A program made the translations under genes and the position numbers. Positions 44,739 through 53,768 of a stretch of DNA of 64,000 nt are shown one piece after another (positions within the stretch are counted from its first letter, which is position 1; each line of letters opens with the position of its first letter). The notes below the pieces were generated by a model that saw nothing but the letters and a program-made list of their open reading frames with translations, was not told the origin of the DNA and did not search any database. The DNA lies in contig NZ_CP070228.1 in assembly GCF_016904675.1 (NCBI RefSeq), forward strand, positions 124,001-188,000, given 5' to 3'. The stretch comes from Arcanobacterium phocisimile (GTDB lineage: Bacteria; Actinomycetota; Actinomycetes; Actinomycetales; Actinomycetaceae).

Positions 44739-45601
44739 GTTTTGTTATCGGAACTAGCCTGCTCGCCATGGTGACTGCGCTCGTGTGTGCCATCCCCGGA
44801 TCGTTTATTGTGCTGCGCCGAAGCTCGATGCTGGTTGACGCGATGAGTCACGCGATCTTGCCGGGCATCGTTGTCGGCTACTATATTACCCACGATTTCG
44901 ATTCCCCCCTGTTAATCGTTGGTGCGGCAGTCGCTGGCCTGATCGTCGTTTTGGGAAACGACTGGTTGATGCGCTCGGGGTTCGTTTCGGGTGATGCTCC
45001 GCAAGGTCTGATTTTCCCTATGCTGTTTTCCGCAGGGGTTATTTTAATTTCGTTGAATTTCGGAAATCTGCATCTAGATACACATACGGTACTCGCTGGT
45101 GACCTCAACCTTGCTGCGTGGCATCAACTCATGATTAATGGCACCTCGTATGGGCCAGTTTATCTTTACGTGTTACTCGCGGTTCTTGTCCTAAATATTG
45201 GGGCGATGTGGTTGATGTATCCGCGGCTGAAAATTACTAGCTTCGATCCGGAATTTTCTCAAACCGTGGGTATTAGCGCCCGAGCAGTTGACGCTGCGTT
45301 CATGTTTCTCGTAGCTATTACAGTCACCGCTGCTTTCAATGCGGCTGGCGCAATTCTGATTGTGGCACTGATGATTGCCCCGGCAGCTACGGCGCGGCTG
45401 TTTAGTACGTCTATGCGGCACATGTTGGTCAGTACCGCTATTATCGCGGTTTCTGGCGCTATCGTGGGATTCTGGTTAGCTTACGTACTGCATGCGCCGA
45501 CGTCGGCGGCGATGGCGGTATGGTATGGGTTGTTGTTTACTGGCGTGCTGATCGTTGGTAAAAAGCGCCGGTTTGTCCACCAGTCGCAACGACACAGCTG
45601 A
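44735..45601 (+). CDS. Metal ABC transporter permease, second
   Basis: A 288-aa ABC-3 family permease. SSMLVDAMSHAILPGIV and FNAAGAILIVALMIAPAATARL match the first permease at the same positions, so the two form a heterodimeric channel. ATGA overlap with the preceding gene. It converges on the regulator gene with a single base between stops. Confidence 0.92.
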   Translation: MSFVIGTSLLAMVTALVCAIPGSFIVLRRSSMLVDAMSHAILPGIVVGYYITHDFDSPLLIVGAAVAGLIVVLGNDWLMRSGFVSGDAPQGLIFPMLFSAGVILISLNFGNLHLDTHTVLAGDLNLAAWHQLMINGTSYGPVYLYVLLAVLVLNIGAMWLMYPRLKITSFDPEFSQTVGISARAVDAAFMFLVAITVTAAFNAAGAILIVALMIAPAATARLFSTSMRHMLVSTAIIAVSGAIVGFWLAYVLHAPTSAAMAVWYGLLFTGVLIVGKKRRFVHQSQRHS

Positions 45602-45602
45602 G

Positions 45603-46277
45603 CTAGTTTGCTGAACTTACCCAGATAGCGCGTTGAGCGGCAACGCCTAACAGCACCGAGTCATGTCCCTTAACGGTCACTTCAATCGACTCTGAATACG
45701 GCGCCGGAGGTTGGGTTTCTACCACGCAACCGTAAGCGATTCCGTGAATGTCGAAAAACCGTAACAGATCCGGATCGCCGTCGGAAATACGTTCCACCTG
45801 GAACCGGCCGGCATCGTCAATCGAACTGAGCAAAACAGCTTGCGGGCGAATGATCGTACCGTCAGCAGCGGGGATCGGATCGCCGTGCGGATCGCGGCTT
45901 GGGTTACCTAAACGCTGTGCCATCCGTGCTACCATCACATCCGAGACAGCATGTTCTAGAACTTCTGCTTCGGCATGGACTTCGTCCCAGGCGTAACCCA
46001 GAATATCTACCAAGAAGGTTTCGATAAGACGATGACGGCGAACCATCGCCACTGCCAGTGATCGGCCATGATCGGTTAAATAAACTGCTCCGTAGGGGGC
46101 ATGATCAACCAGTCCCTGATCTGTAAGTTTGCGAATCGCGTCCGATGCGGTCGAAAGTTTCACTCCAGCACGTGCAGCAAGGCTTGAGGCTGTAACTGGC
46201 TCATCGGACCATTCGCCGAGAGACCAGATTGCCTTCATATAGTTCTGGGTGCTTTCAGATAACGAAGAAACTGGCAT
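45603..46277 (-). CDS. DtxR/MntR-family metal-dependent regulator
   Basis: A 224-aa regulator. The winged helix (SESTQNYMKAIWSLGEW, LAARAGVKLSTASDAIRKLTDQGLV) spans about residues 5-70; a dimerisation and metal-binding part follows with DEVHAEAEVLEHAVSD and RDPHGDPIP; and a C-terminal SH3-like FeoA-type domain is present (residues 145-220). This is the three-domain DtxR/IdeR/MntR plan. It should repress the adjacent importer via the TTAGG-N4-CCTAA box. TACCAT (46284-46289) ends 6 nt before the ATG, suggesting a leaderless transcript. Confidence 0.93.
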   Translation of the reverse strand: MPVSSLSESTQNYMKAIWSLGEWSDEPVTASSLAARAGVKLSTASDAIRKLTDQGLVDHAPYGAVYLTDHGRSLAVAMVRRHRLIETFLVDILGYAWDEVHAEAEVLEHAVSDVMVARMAQRLGNPSRDPHGDPIPAADGTIIRPQAVLLSSIDDAGRFQVERISDGDPDLLRFFDIHGIAYGCVVETQPPAPYSESIEVTVKGHDSVLLGVAAQRAIWVSSAN

Positions 46278-46371
46278 AAGTGCATGGTAACACGGCTATG
46301 GGAGCTTTCTCGATTGTTCATTTTCACCACAACGTTGGTGTCGAGCGTCCAGAAGGTGGCACAATAGAATC

Positions 46372-46953
46372 ATGCTGCTTTCAGATAGTGATATTTCCCG
46401 GTACGTTCAGCACGGACGCATTACGTTGGATCCGTGGGATCCGACTATGATCCAACCATCGAGCGTTGATGTACACCTCGATCGGCTCTTCCAGCTTTTC
46501 GATAACCATAAATATGATGTGATCGATCCGGCATTAGACCAAACCGATTTGACGCGGCTCGTAGAGGTAGATGCCGATGGTGCGTTTATCTTGCACCCGG
46601 GCGAATTCGTTTTGGGTGCAACTTATGAACAAGTCACCCTTGGTGACGACGTCGCCGCTCGGCTCGAAGGTAAATCTAGCCTTGGTCGCTTGGGATTGCT
46701 CACTCACTCCACTGCAGGTTTCATTGATCCGGGTTTCTCTGGGCACGTCACGTTAGAGCTATCGAACACGGCAACGATGCCGATTAAGCTCTATCCTGGA
46801 ATGAAAGTTGGCCAGCTGTGCTTCTTCCAACTTTCCTCGCCGGCAGAACACCCTTACGGGTCAGGAGCGAACGGCTCACGATACCAAGGTCAACGTGGTC
46901 CCACAGCGTCCCGGTCACACCTGAATTTCCACCGCATCGACGTCACGCGTTAA
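46372..46953 (+). CDS. dcd: dCTP deaminase
   Basis: A 193-aa trimeric enzyme making dUTP, or dUMP directly if bifunctional as in mycobacteria. [12 protein letters not shown] and the [16 protein letters not shown] start are typical. The active-site block [23 protein letters not shown] contains the catalytic Arg and the Thr/Ala of the dUTPase-like fold, and EGKSS binds phosphate. The C-terminal [14 protein letters not shown] lid closes on the nucleotide. No ribosome site is seen; CACAAT ends 6 nt upstream of the ATG, a possible leaderless start. Confidence 0.95.
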   Translation: MLLSDSDISRYVQHGRITLDPWDPTMIQPSSVDVHLDRLFQLFDNHKYDVIDPALDQTDLTRLVEVDADGAFILHPGEFVLGATYEQVTLGDDVAARLEGKSSLGRLGLLTHSTAGFIDPGFSGHVTLELSNTATMPIKLYPGMKVGQLCFFQLSSPAEHPYGSGANGSRYQGQRGPTASRSHLNFHRIDVTR

Positions 46954-47006
46954 CTTGCTTGCCACTTTCCCGTAAACTGTGACCAGGAGACAGTGAAGGG
47001 AATGCG

Positions 47007-49892
47007 ATGCTTTTTGTGCTGGCACTTTTTGTTCTAGGTGGGCTATGTGCACCTCGAATAATGCGAGCAGGACGGTTGGGATTTTTGATTCTTGCCGCCA
47101 TCCCGCTAGCGGCTTTTGTCTGGCTAGCCAGCTACGGACCCCAAGTGTTACGTGGGAGTGTAGTCGAAGAAAAAATCCCATGGATTAACCAATTGCACCT
47201 CAACCTCGACGTGCGTATTGACCATCTGTCATGGGTGCTCGCCCTCATCGTTACTGGGGTAGGTGGCCTGGTATTGATCTATTGTGCCCGCTATTTTGCC
47301 CCCAACGCCCAAGGGCTTGGGCGTTTTGCTGGAGTCTTCGTCGCCTTCTCTGGTGCGATGTTAGGGCTAGTAACAACCGATAACACTCTTGCTCTCTACA
47401 CTTATTGGGAATTAACAACGGTCTTTTCTTATTTGTTGATTGGACATAATTACACCTCGAGTGCCTCACGTCGAGCAGCCGGCCAAGCCATCATCGTCAC
47501 TACGGCTGGTGGGTTAGCGATGCTTACCGGAATCATTTTGCTCGGGCACATCCCGGGAGGCTCCTATCAACTGTCGGAACTGGTCGCTCAAGGTCCTTAC
47601 CTGATCCATACCCACGGTATCTACACCGCAACCGCAGTGGTGCTCGTTCTTATCGGAGCACTATCAAAGTCGGCGCTGATTCCATTCCATTTTTGGCTCC
47701 CGGCAGCTATGGCGGCACCGACCCCAGTATCGGCATATCTACATGCGGCCGCGATGGTCAAAGCGGGAGTTTATCTGATTGCCCGGCTGGCTCCCGGATT
47801 TTCACAGTTACCGCAGTGGCGATACGTGGTGATCACCGCTGGTCTGGGAACCTTAATCGTCGGCGGATTCCGCGCCATGAAACAGTTCGATCTGAAACTC
47901 GTGTTGGCATTTGGTACAGTCTCTCAACTCGGACTCATCATCGTCCTTGTAGGTTACGGGACACCAGCAACACTTCTGGCTGGCTTGGCATTGTTAGTCG
48001 CCCATGCACTTTTCAAATCCACGTTATTCCTTTCAGTTGGTTCAGTCGATTGGTCCACTGGAACACGTGATCTACGCGAACTATCTGGAGTCGGCCGCCA
48101 ATGTACGTCAGTGGCTATCGGAGCTGGATTAGCCGGTGCCTCGATGATGGGATTGCCCTTCACTGCTGGTTTCGTTGCCAAAGAAGCAGCCCTCGAAGGA
48201 CTAGTACATTCCACCCCGCTCGATACCTTTACCTGGATAGTTATTGCGCTCGGTTCCGCATTCACCGTCGCGTATACTGCGCGATTCTGGTGGGGAGCAT
48301 TCGCCACCAAGCCAGGATTGACCCCAACCGAAACCAAACATGCTTCGTATCTGATGACCTTCCCGATTCTTGTCTTAGCAACACTGGGTATCGTTGTCGG
48401 TCTGAATGCGAGCGTACTCGAAAAGGTCCTGTTACCGTACACCTCCACATTGGCTGGAAATCCTGGGCATCTGGCAGTTTTCGCTGGCTTCCATCTACCG
48501 TTTGCTATCACATGCGTGATCATTACTGCTGGTGTGGGGCTCTTTGTGGTGACGCGAAGGTTCGCCGTGCGCATGCATGACTTTGATGTTCCGGTGAGTG
48601 CTGATGGTATTTATCGGTGGCTAGTCACCGAGCTGGAAACAGTATCTGGTTGGGCGACGGCGTTAACCCAGCGTGGTTCGCTACCTGCCTATATCGGCAT
48701 GATCATGATGTTTATTGTTGCCACGGTACCGTTGTCGCTATGGTGGGGCGGCATCGAAAATCTGCCTCAGATACGGCTATGGGATTCGCTTCCGCAAGCT
48801 GGTGTGGCGGTGGTGACGATGGTTGCCGCGATTGTGGCGGCATGGTCGCGACGCCGGTTGAAAGCGATCATGTTCATCGGCGTTTCAGGATACGGTGTGG
48901 CGTTGATCTACGAACTATACGGTGCCCCTGATCTAGCGTTGACTCAAGTATTAGTAGAAACCATGACGTTGGTGGTTTTTATTTTGGTATTGCGCCGGTT
49001 GCCGGTCCATTTCTCCGCGCGTCCAGTTGTCGCGGTGCAGCGAATCCGTATCGGACTTGCGGTAGCAATGGGCGTAGCTATGTCTGCAATGGCATGGCTC
49101 GCAGCTGGTGCCCGTAGTGTTGCTCCGATTTCGGAGCTTTTCCACGACGAAGCTTATGCCTATGGGTATGGAAAAAATATTGTCAACGTGACTTTGGTTG
49201 ATATTCGTTCCTGGGATACTCTCGGTGAAATGTCGGTGCTGGTGGCTTGCGGTATTGGTATCTCTTCCCTACTCTTCATCCGAGACCGTTCCGGGCGAGT
49301 AGATAGATTCCGTAATTTGATTATCCCTGACGGTGTCAAAGCACGACGTTCCCAATCAAATAATCGAGTGTGGTTGGCGGCCTCGCGTCTTCAAGATCCA
49401 GCGGATCGTTCGGTGATCGTGGAAGTAGGTACGCGCCTGATTTTCCACGCCATATTGATTGTTTCGTTGTTCTATCTTTTTTCGGGCCACAATCTTCCCG
49501 GCGGAGGATTTGCCGGTGGTCTACTAGCTGGTATCGCCCTAGTATTGCGCTATATTGCCGGTGGCCGCTATGAGCTTGGTGCTACGATCCCGTTGCATCC
49601 AGGGCATTTGATGGGAGCAGGAATGGTCATCGCAGCCATAGCCGCACTAGCTCCGCTTGCTGCGGGTGGCACAATTTTGCAGACAGCGTCTATCGAATTC
49701 GTGATGCCGATGTTTGGACAGGTGAAGCTAGCAACCGCGCTGTTTTTCGATATCGGGGTCTATGTAGCCGTCGTTGGCCTCTCGCTCGATATCGTGCGTT
49801 CGCTGGGGGCAGAAATAGATCGACATACTGAACAGGACACGGAAAGTGACACGAACCAGGTTTCGCAGTTAGTTGCGGAGGTAGCACGGTGA
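47007..49892 (+). CDS. mrpA: Na+/H+ antiporter subunit A fused with subunit B (MrpA/B)
   Basis: A 961-aa membrane protein. Residues about 1-600 are the NuoL-like proton-conducting core (LYTYWELTTVFSYLLIGH, PFHFWLPAAMAAPTPVSAYLHAAAMVKAG); about 600-760 the MrpA C-terminal part (YGAPDLALTQVLVETMTLVVFILVLRRLP); and about 790-940 an MrpB-like domain (GHNLPGGGFAGGLLAGIALVLRY). Fusion of A and B is common in actinobacteria. It opens the operon mrpA-C-D-E-F-G, a multisubunit secondary antiporter for Na+ and pH homeostasis. GAAGGGAATG precedes the start. Confidence 0.95.
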   Translation: MLFVLALFVLGGLCAPRIMRAGRLGFLILAAIPLAAFVWLASYGPQVLRGSVVEEKIPWINQLHLNLDVRIDHLSWVLALIVTGVGGLVLIYCARYFAPNAQGLGRFAGVFVAFSGAMLGLVTTDNTLALYTYWELTTVFSYLLIGHNYTSSASRRAAGQAIIVTTAGGLAMLTGIILLGHIPGGSYQLSELVAQGPYLIHTHGIYTATAVVLVLIGALSKSALIPFHFWLPAAMAAPTPVSAYLHAAAMVKAGVYLIARLAPGFSQLPQWRYVVITAGLGTLIVGGFRAMKQFDLKLVLAFGTVSQLGLIIVLVGYGTPATLLAGLALLVAHALFKSTLFLSVGSVDWSTGTRDLRELSGVGRQCTSVAIGAGLAGASMMGLPFTAGFVAKEAALEGLVHSTPLDTFTWIVIALGSAFTVAYTARFWWGAFATKPGLTPTETKHASYLMTFPILVLATLGIVVGLNASVLEKVLLPYTSTLAGNPGHLAVFAGFHLPFAITCVIITAGVGLFVVTRRFAVRMHDFDVPVSADGIYRWLVTELETVSGWATALTQRGSLPAYIGMIMMFIVATVPLSLWWGGIENLPQIRLWDSLPQAGVAVVTMVAAIVAAWSRRRLKAIMFIGVSGYGVALIYELYGAPDLALTQVLVETMTLVVFILVLRRLPVHFSARPVVAVQRIRIGLAVAMGVAMSAMAWLAAGARSVAPISELFHDEAYAYGYGKNIVNVTLVDIRSWDTLGEMSVLVACGIGISSLLFIRDRSGRVDRFRNLIIPDGVKARRSQSNNRVWLAASRLQDPADRSVIVEVGTRLIFHAILIVSLFYLFSGHNLPGGGFAGGLLAGIALVLRYIAGGRYELGATIPLHPGHLMGAGMVIAAIAALAPLAAGGTILQTASIEFVMPMFGQVKLATALFFDIGVYVAVVGLSLDIVRSLGAEIDRHTEQDTESDTNQVSQLVAEVAR

Positions 49893-50365
49893 CATCATCT
49901 CTCGCTTTGATAATTCTTTCCGGCGTGCTTATGGCCGTTGGAGTATACCTTGTTTCGGAACGCTCCTTGTCACGTATCGTCTTGGGTTTAGCATCGATAA
50001 CGAATTCAGTGAATATCTTGTTCCTCATCGCTGGTGGAGCGTCGGGTGAGCCCCCGATCGTGGGACAAGCGCAACCGGCACAGATGGCAGACCCGCTCAT
50101 TCAAGCCATGATGTTGACCGCTATCGTACTTTCTCTTGGATTGACTGCATTTCTATTAGCAGTTGGTTATAGGTCATGGCAGTTGTTTGGCAACGACGAA
50201 GTGCAAGACGATTTAGAAGATAAACGGCTTGCGAAACGATCCGAAGCGGTCAAGATTGCTGAGCGTGCTGATAAGCCGCAACGTATCGAAGTCGATGCTG
50301 AAGAAGCTCGTGACGAAACCGAATCGCGCCACGAAACCACATCAGGAGACGAGGTGCTCTCATGA
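49889..50365 (+). CDS. mrpC: Na+/H+ antiporter subunit C
   Basis: A 158-aa NuoK-like protein with three membrane segments in the first 110 residues (LIILSGVLMAVGVYLVSERSLSRIVLGLASI; DPLIQAMMLTAIVLSLGLTAFLLAV) and an unusual charged C-terminal tail of about 45 residues. GTG start overlaps the mrpA stop, and its own stop overlaps mrpD as ATGA. Confidence 0.94.
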   Translation: MTSSLALIILSGVLMAVGVYLVSERSLSRIVLGLASITNSVNILFLIAGGASGEPPIVGQAQPAQMADPLIQAMMLTAIVLSLGLTAFLLAVGYRSWQLFGNDEVQDDLEDKRLAKRSEAVKIAERADKPQRIEVDAEEARDETESRHETTSGDEVLS

Positions 50366-51912
50366 ATATGAACTTTCTCGTTGCTCTTCCTGTGGTTTTC
50401 CCAATTTTAGGCGCCGGACTCTCGCTTGCTTCGGCGTCGTTGCGTCGTCTACAAGGCTGGATCTCTATCTCGATCTTGTCTATCGTGCTCACCGTGGCGC
50501 TTGCGTTAGTACTCTTATCGCGCAGCGGGCCGATCGTGCTCGACGTCGGCGGCTGGTCATCGCCAGTAGGCGTCAGTCTGGTTGCTGATCGGCTCTCGTC
50601 GATCATGTTGCTGACCTCAGTCACCGTCACCCTCGCCGTGCTGGTGTATTCGGTAGCTCAAGGTGCAGCTGACGGTGACGACGCAGCTCCGATCGCCGTC
50701 TACCATCCAGCGTTCTTGCTGCTCTCAGCTGGGGTATCGAACGCGTTCCTTTCGGGGGATTTATTCAACATATATGTGGGTTTCGAATTACTCCTTATGG
50801 CCTCCTTCGTACTCATCACGCTTGGCGGAACCCATGATCGTATACGAGCCGGCACAGTCTATATTGTGGTCTCGCTAATCTCATCAGTTGTGCTACTTAT
50901 GGCAATCGCTTTTGCGTATGCGGCTGCTGGAACAGTGAACTTGGCACAGTTAGCGTTACGGTTACCTGACGTTGATCCTGGCGTGCGGTTAGCCATCCAA
51001 ACAATGATGCTGATCGGCTTCGGTATCAAAGCCGCGATTTTCCCGCTCTCTGCCTGGTTGCCAGACTCTTATCCGACCGCGCCTGCACCTGTCACTGCTG
51101 TGTTTGCGGGATTATTGACGAAAGTTGGTATCTATACCATCATTCGTACCCAAACCCTGCTATTCCCATCCAATCGGCTAGATTTCATTCTCGGAGCTTT
51201 TGCGATCGTCACCATGCTGGTAGGAATTTTGGGTGCGGTGGCCCAGCACGATATCAAACGTCTACTGTCCTTCACACTGGTGTCGCATATCGGCTACATG
51301 GTGTGGGGAATTTCCTCATCCACTGACGATGGCCTCGGAGCTGGAATCTACTACGCCGTCCACCACATCACAGTTCAAACCGCACTGTTCCTCGTCGTCG
51401 GGCTAATCGAACGACGTGGGGGAACGACGTCGTTAATTAAACTCGGCTCGTTAGCGAAAGTTGCCCCCATACTTGCCGTGCTCTACCTGATCCCAGCATT
51501 AAATCTTGCTGGTATTCCACCACTTTCCGGATTCATGGGCAAAGTGGGATTAATTCAGGCTTCGGTGAGCCGTGGCCTGCCGATAGATTGGTGGTTGATT
51601 GCAGCCGGTATCGTCACCTCACTATTAACTTTGTATGCGGTAACCCGAGCGTGGACGATGATGTTTTGGCAAGAGGCTCCTGAAGAGATGCCAGAGAAAA
51701 CTATTCCGCGTGCCATGGTGGTATCTACTGCGGCGCTCGTGACAGTGACGTTAGGGATTTCGTTCGGTGCTGGACCTATTGGTCGTTACACGTGGGATTC
51801 AGCTACTGAACTTCATCAACGAACCCCTTATATTTCATCCGTATTGCCTGATGACGAACGCGGTACTGGGCAAAGCAGTGAAGTGACTGAACAAGCGGAG
51901 GTGAAACCATGA
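50362..51912 (+). CDS. mrpD: Na+/H+ antiporter subunit D
   Basis: A 516-aa NuoN/NuoM-like ion-conducting subunit with about fourteen membrane segments. Seen: FNIYVGFELLLMASFVLITLG, IKAAIFPLSAWLPDSYPTAPAPVTAVFAGLLTKVG and the KRLLSFTLVSHIGYM helix, each carrying the conserved lysine or glutamate of the channel. Overlaps both neighbours by ATGA. Confidence 0.95.
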   Translation: MNMNFLVALPVVFPILGAGLSLASASLRRLQGWISISILSIVLTVALALVLLSRSGPIVLDVGGWSSPVGVSLVADRLSSIMLLTSVTVTLAVLVYSVAQGAADGDDAAPIAVYHPAFLLLSAGVSNAFLSGDLFNIYVGFELLLMASFVLITLGGTHDRIRAGTVYIVVSLISSVVLLMAIAFAYAAAGTVNLAQLALRLPDVDPGVRLAIQTMMLIGFGIKAAIFPLSAWLPDSYPTAPAPVTAVFAGLLTKVGIYTIIRTQTLLFPSNRLDFILGAFAIVTMLVGILGAVAQHDIKRLLSFTLVSHIGYMVWGISSSTDDGLGAGIYYAVHHITVQTALFLVVGLIERRGGTTSLIKLGSLAKVAPILAVLYLIPALNLAGIPPLSGFMGKVGLIQASVSRGLPIDWWLIAAGIVTSLLTLYAVTRAWTMMFWQEAPEEMPEKTIPRAMVVSTAALVTVTLGISFGAGPIGRYTWDSATELHQRTPYISSVLPDDERGTGQSSEVTEQAEVKP

Positions 51913-52520
51913 GAAATAGCAGTTCCCGAGCGATTCGCCATGCGGTTTTACAATCCGAGCGTTTTCCGCACGCCTCCATGGGGTTGCTTATCGGTTTAAC
52001 TGTGGCGTGGGTACTGTTGTGGGGAGAATTCACGGTAGGTAACGTCGGCGCCGGATTTTTAGCCGCACTACTTGCTACAACCGTTGCTCCATTCCCAGCG
52101 ATGCCTTTCGATGGACGGTTTCGGCCGTGGGGTGTTGTCCTACTAGTGGTGACGTCGGCTTGGGAAATGGCTCGTGCGACCGCCCAATTATCGTGGTTTG
52201 TGTTACGGTCAAGGGATCCCCGATCAGCCGTGGTTAAAGTACGGTTGCGTTCGCGATCAGATGTGTACATCGCCAGCGTGGCTGGCTTGACGGCGTTAAT
52301 TCCTGGAACTGTTGTCGTTGATGTGCAACGTGAAGAATCGATCTTGTATGTGCACGTTTTCGACGTGGGAGTAGCTGGGGGAATGGAGGCTACGCGTCAG
52401 TCAGTGTTGATTGTTGAAGAGCGGCTATTGCGGGCGTTTGCTTCCCATGATGAATTAGTTGACGCCGGATATGTTCCGGGGCCTTCACGTTCCTACGGCA
52501 GATTGGAGGAAGTCCAATGA
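51909..52520 (+). CDS. mrpE: Na+/H+ antiporter subunit E
   Basis: A 203-aa protein with two or three N-terminal membrane segments and a soluble C-terminal domain. The conserved MrpE block SDVYIASVAGLTALIPGTVVVDVQREESILYVHVFDV is present. ATGA overlaps on both sides keep it coupled to D and F. Confidence 0.93.
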   Translation: MRNSSSRAIRHAVLQSERFPHASMGLLIGLTVAWVLLWGEFTVGNVGAGFLAALLATTVAPFPAMPFDGRFRPWGVVLLVVTSAWEMARATAQLSWFVLRSRDPRSAVVKVRLRSRSDVYIASVAGLTALIPGTVVVDVQREESILYVHVFDVGVAGGMEATRQSVLIVEERLLRAFASHDELVDAGYVPGPSRSYGRLEEVQ

Positions 52521-52777
52521 TGTGGTTACTGATGGCTAGTGCTGTGATCGAATTACTGGCGGTAGCGTTGTTATTGTGGCGTTTAGGGCGAGGGCCAACA
52601 ATTCTTGACCGGGTGGTTACGTTGGACATGATTACCTCGGTACTCGTGGGTGGTATCGCGATTTTATTTGCTTTTACGCGGCGCACTGATCTGCTACCGG
52701 TATTCGTTGTGCTATCTCTCGTTGGTTTCGTGGGGTCGACGGTTACTTCGCGGGCGTTGCCAAAGGAGGAAGAATAA
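52517..52777 (+). CDS. mrpF: Na+/H+ antiporter subunit F
   Basis: An 86-aa protein with three membrane segments. RLGRGPTILDRVVTLDMIT contains the conserved Asp motif (RGP-x3-DR) of the MnhF/PhaF family. Starts inside the end of mrpE (ATGA) and abuts mrpG by TAATG. Confidence 0.94.
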   Translation: MMWLLMASAVIELLAVALLLWRLGRGPTILDRVVTLDMITSVLVGGIAILFAFTRRTDLLPVFVVLSLVGFVGSTVTSRALPKEEE

Positions 52778-53133
52778 TGGTGGTGCTTGACTGGATTGGC
52801 ACGAGCCTGATTTTTCTCGGCACTATTTTGACTTTGATTGCGGCGATCGGTGCAGTGCGAGTACCAGATGTTTTTTCGCTACAGCATATTGCTACCAAGC
52901 CCCAAGTTATGTCGCTGATATTGCTGATGGTTGGGGTGATGCTAGTGGTTCGTGAAAGTGCAGTGACATGGACGCTATTGGCGGTTATTGGTTTCCAACT
53001 CATTACCTCACCTATTTCTGCTCATGTTATTTCGCGGGCTGCTTATCGAACCCGTCCGCCCGGTAGTTCCCCTTTCGATATTGACGAATTAGATAAGGAT
53101 CTGCTCGCTGGGCGTGATCTCACGGTAGACTAA
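52777..53133 (+). CDS. mrpG: Na+/H+ antiporter subunit G
   Basis: A 118-aa protein with three membrane segments. GAVRVPDVFSLQHIATKPQVMSLILLM is the MnhG/PhaG signature (the R-x-PD...R/H motif). Last subunit of the complex. A soluble tail of about 30 residues ends the protein (PFDIDELDKDLLAGRD). Confidence 0.94.
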   Translation: MVVLDWIGTSLIFLGTILTLIAAIGAVRVPDVFSLQHIATKPQVMSLILLMVGVMLVVRESAVTWTLLAVIGFQLITSPISAHVISRAAYRTRPPGSSPFDIDELDKDLLAGRDLTVD

Positions 53134-53186
53134 AGACAGTTGTGTTCGTCAAAGATTCTGACGGGCTGTGTAACGAAAGGAATGAG

Positions 53187-53447
53187 ATGAATCTCGGATA
53201 TCGAGTCTTGAGTTTGGCTACTGGTGCTGTTGCAGGCCTTGTTGCACGCCAAGTTGTGACACTGGTGTGGGAAAAAGGCTTTGGCAAAGCGACCCCTAAT
53301 GGTGATGAGACTGATGTGGATCTACCACTAGCGCAAATCGCTACTTTCTCGGCAGTGACGGCAGGTGTGACTGCGTTCGTCAACGAAGCCATGCAGCGTA
53401 AGGCTGCTCAGTGGTATGGCGCTGACCGTAGTGAGAACGAAGCCTGA
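53187..53447 (+). CDS. DUF4235 family small membrane protein
   Basis: An 86-aa protein; GAAAGGAATGAG fixes the ATG at 53187. Two hydrophobic segments: ATGAVAGLVARQVVTLVWEK, where the GAVAGLVAR start is typical of DUF4235, and AVTAGVTAFVNEAMQRKAAQWYG. An actinobacterial family of unknown function. It follows mrpG by 53 bp and may be co-transcribed with the antiporter operon. Confidence 0.85.
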   Translation: MNLGYRVLSLATGAVAGLVARQVVTLVWEKGFGKATPNGDETDVDLPLAQIATFSAVTAGVTAFVNEAMQRKAAQWYGADRSENEA

Positions 53448-53467
53448 TAACGCTGTATTGGCATAAT

Positions 53468-53523
53468 ATCCCGAAATTTTTTGTGGCACTGCAACTAGTT
53501 GTGGCAACATTCAATTTCGGGAT
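53468..53523 (+). terminator. Possible terminator after DUF4235
   Basis: ATCCCGAAATT (53468-53478) pairs exactly with AATTTCGGGAT (53513-53523) and TTTTG follows. The 34-nt loop is long and contains a repeated TTGTGGCA, so this is less certain than the other terminators. Confidence 0.55.
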
Positions 53524-53613
53524 TTTGTGTATCGCCACTCGTAGTGAGAGGAAAGTCAAACCTTGATATGCACTTCTATCGTGCCGAAAACTCGATGGTA
53601 AGATTGAAAGTGT

Positions 53614-53700
53614 CACAGGGGAGCGCGAAGGCGCTGAGAGTGCAAATGTTATTTGCAGACCCTCATACCTGATCCGGGTTATACCGGCGGAGGAAGTGAG
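53614..53700 (+). ncRNA. TPP riboswitch (THI element)
   Basis: The conserved blocks are in the right order: CACAGGGGAGC, GCTGAGAG, then ACCCTCATACCTGATCCGGG followed by TTATACCGGCGGAGGAAGTG. These are the pyrimidine- and pyrophosphate-sensing helices of the thiamine pyrophosphate riboswitch. It lies 68 bp before the start of a thiamine-type transporter operon, and should switch it off when thiamine pyrophosphate is abundant. The GC-rich stretch after it (GCGCCATGTGGCGCG) can form a small stem that may mask or terminate. Confidence 0.96.
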
Positions 53701-53768
53701 ATCTCTCCTTGTTACATTGCGCCATGTGGCGCGTGTATCAGGCCCTCCATGAATAACGGAGGAAATAC

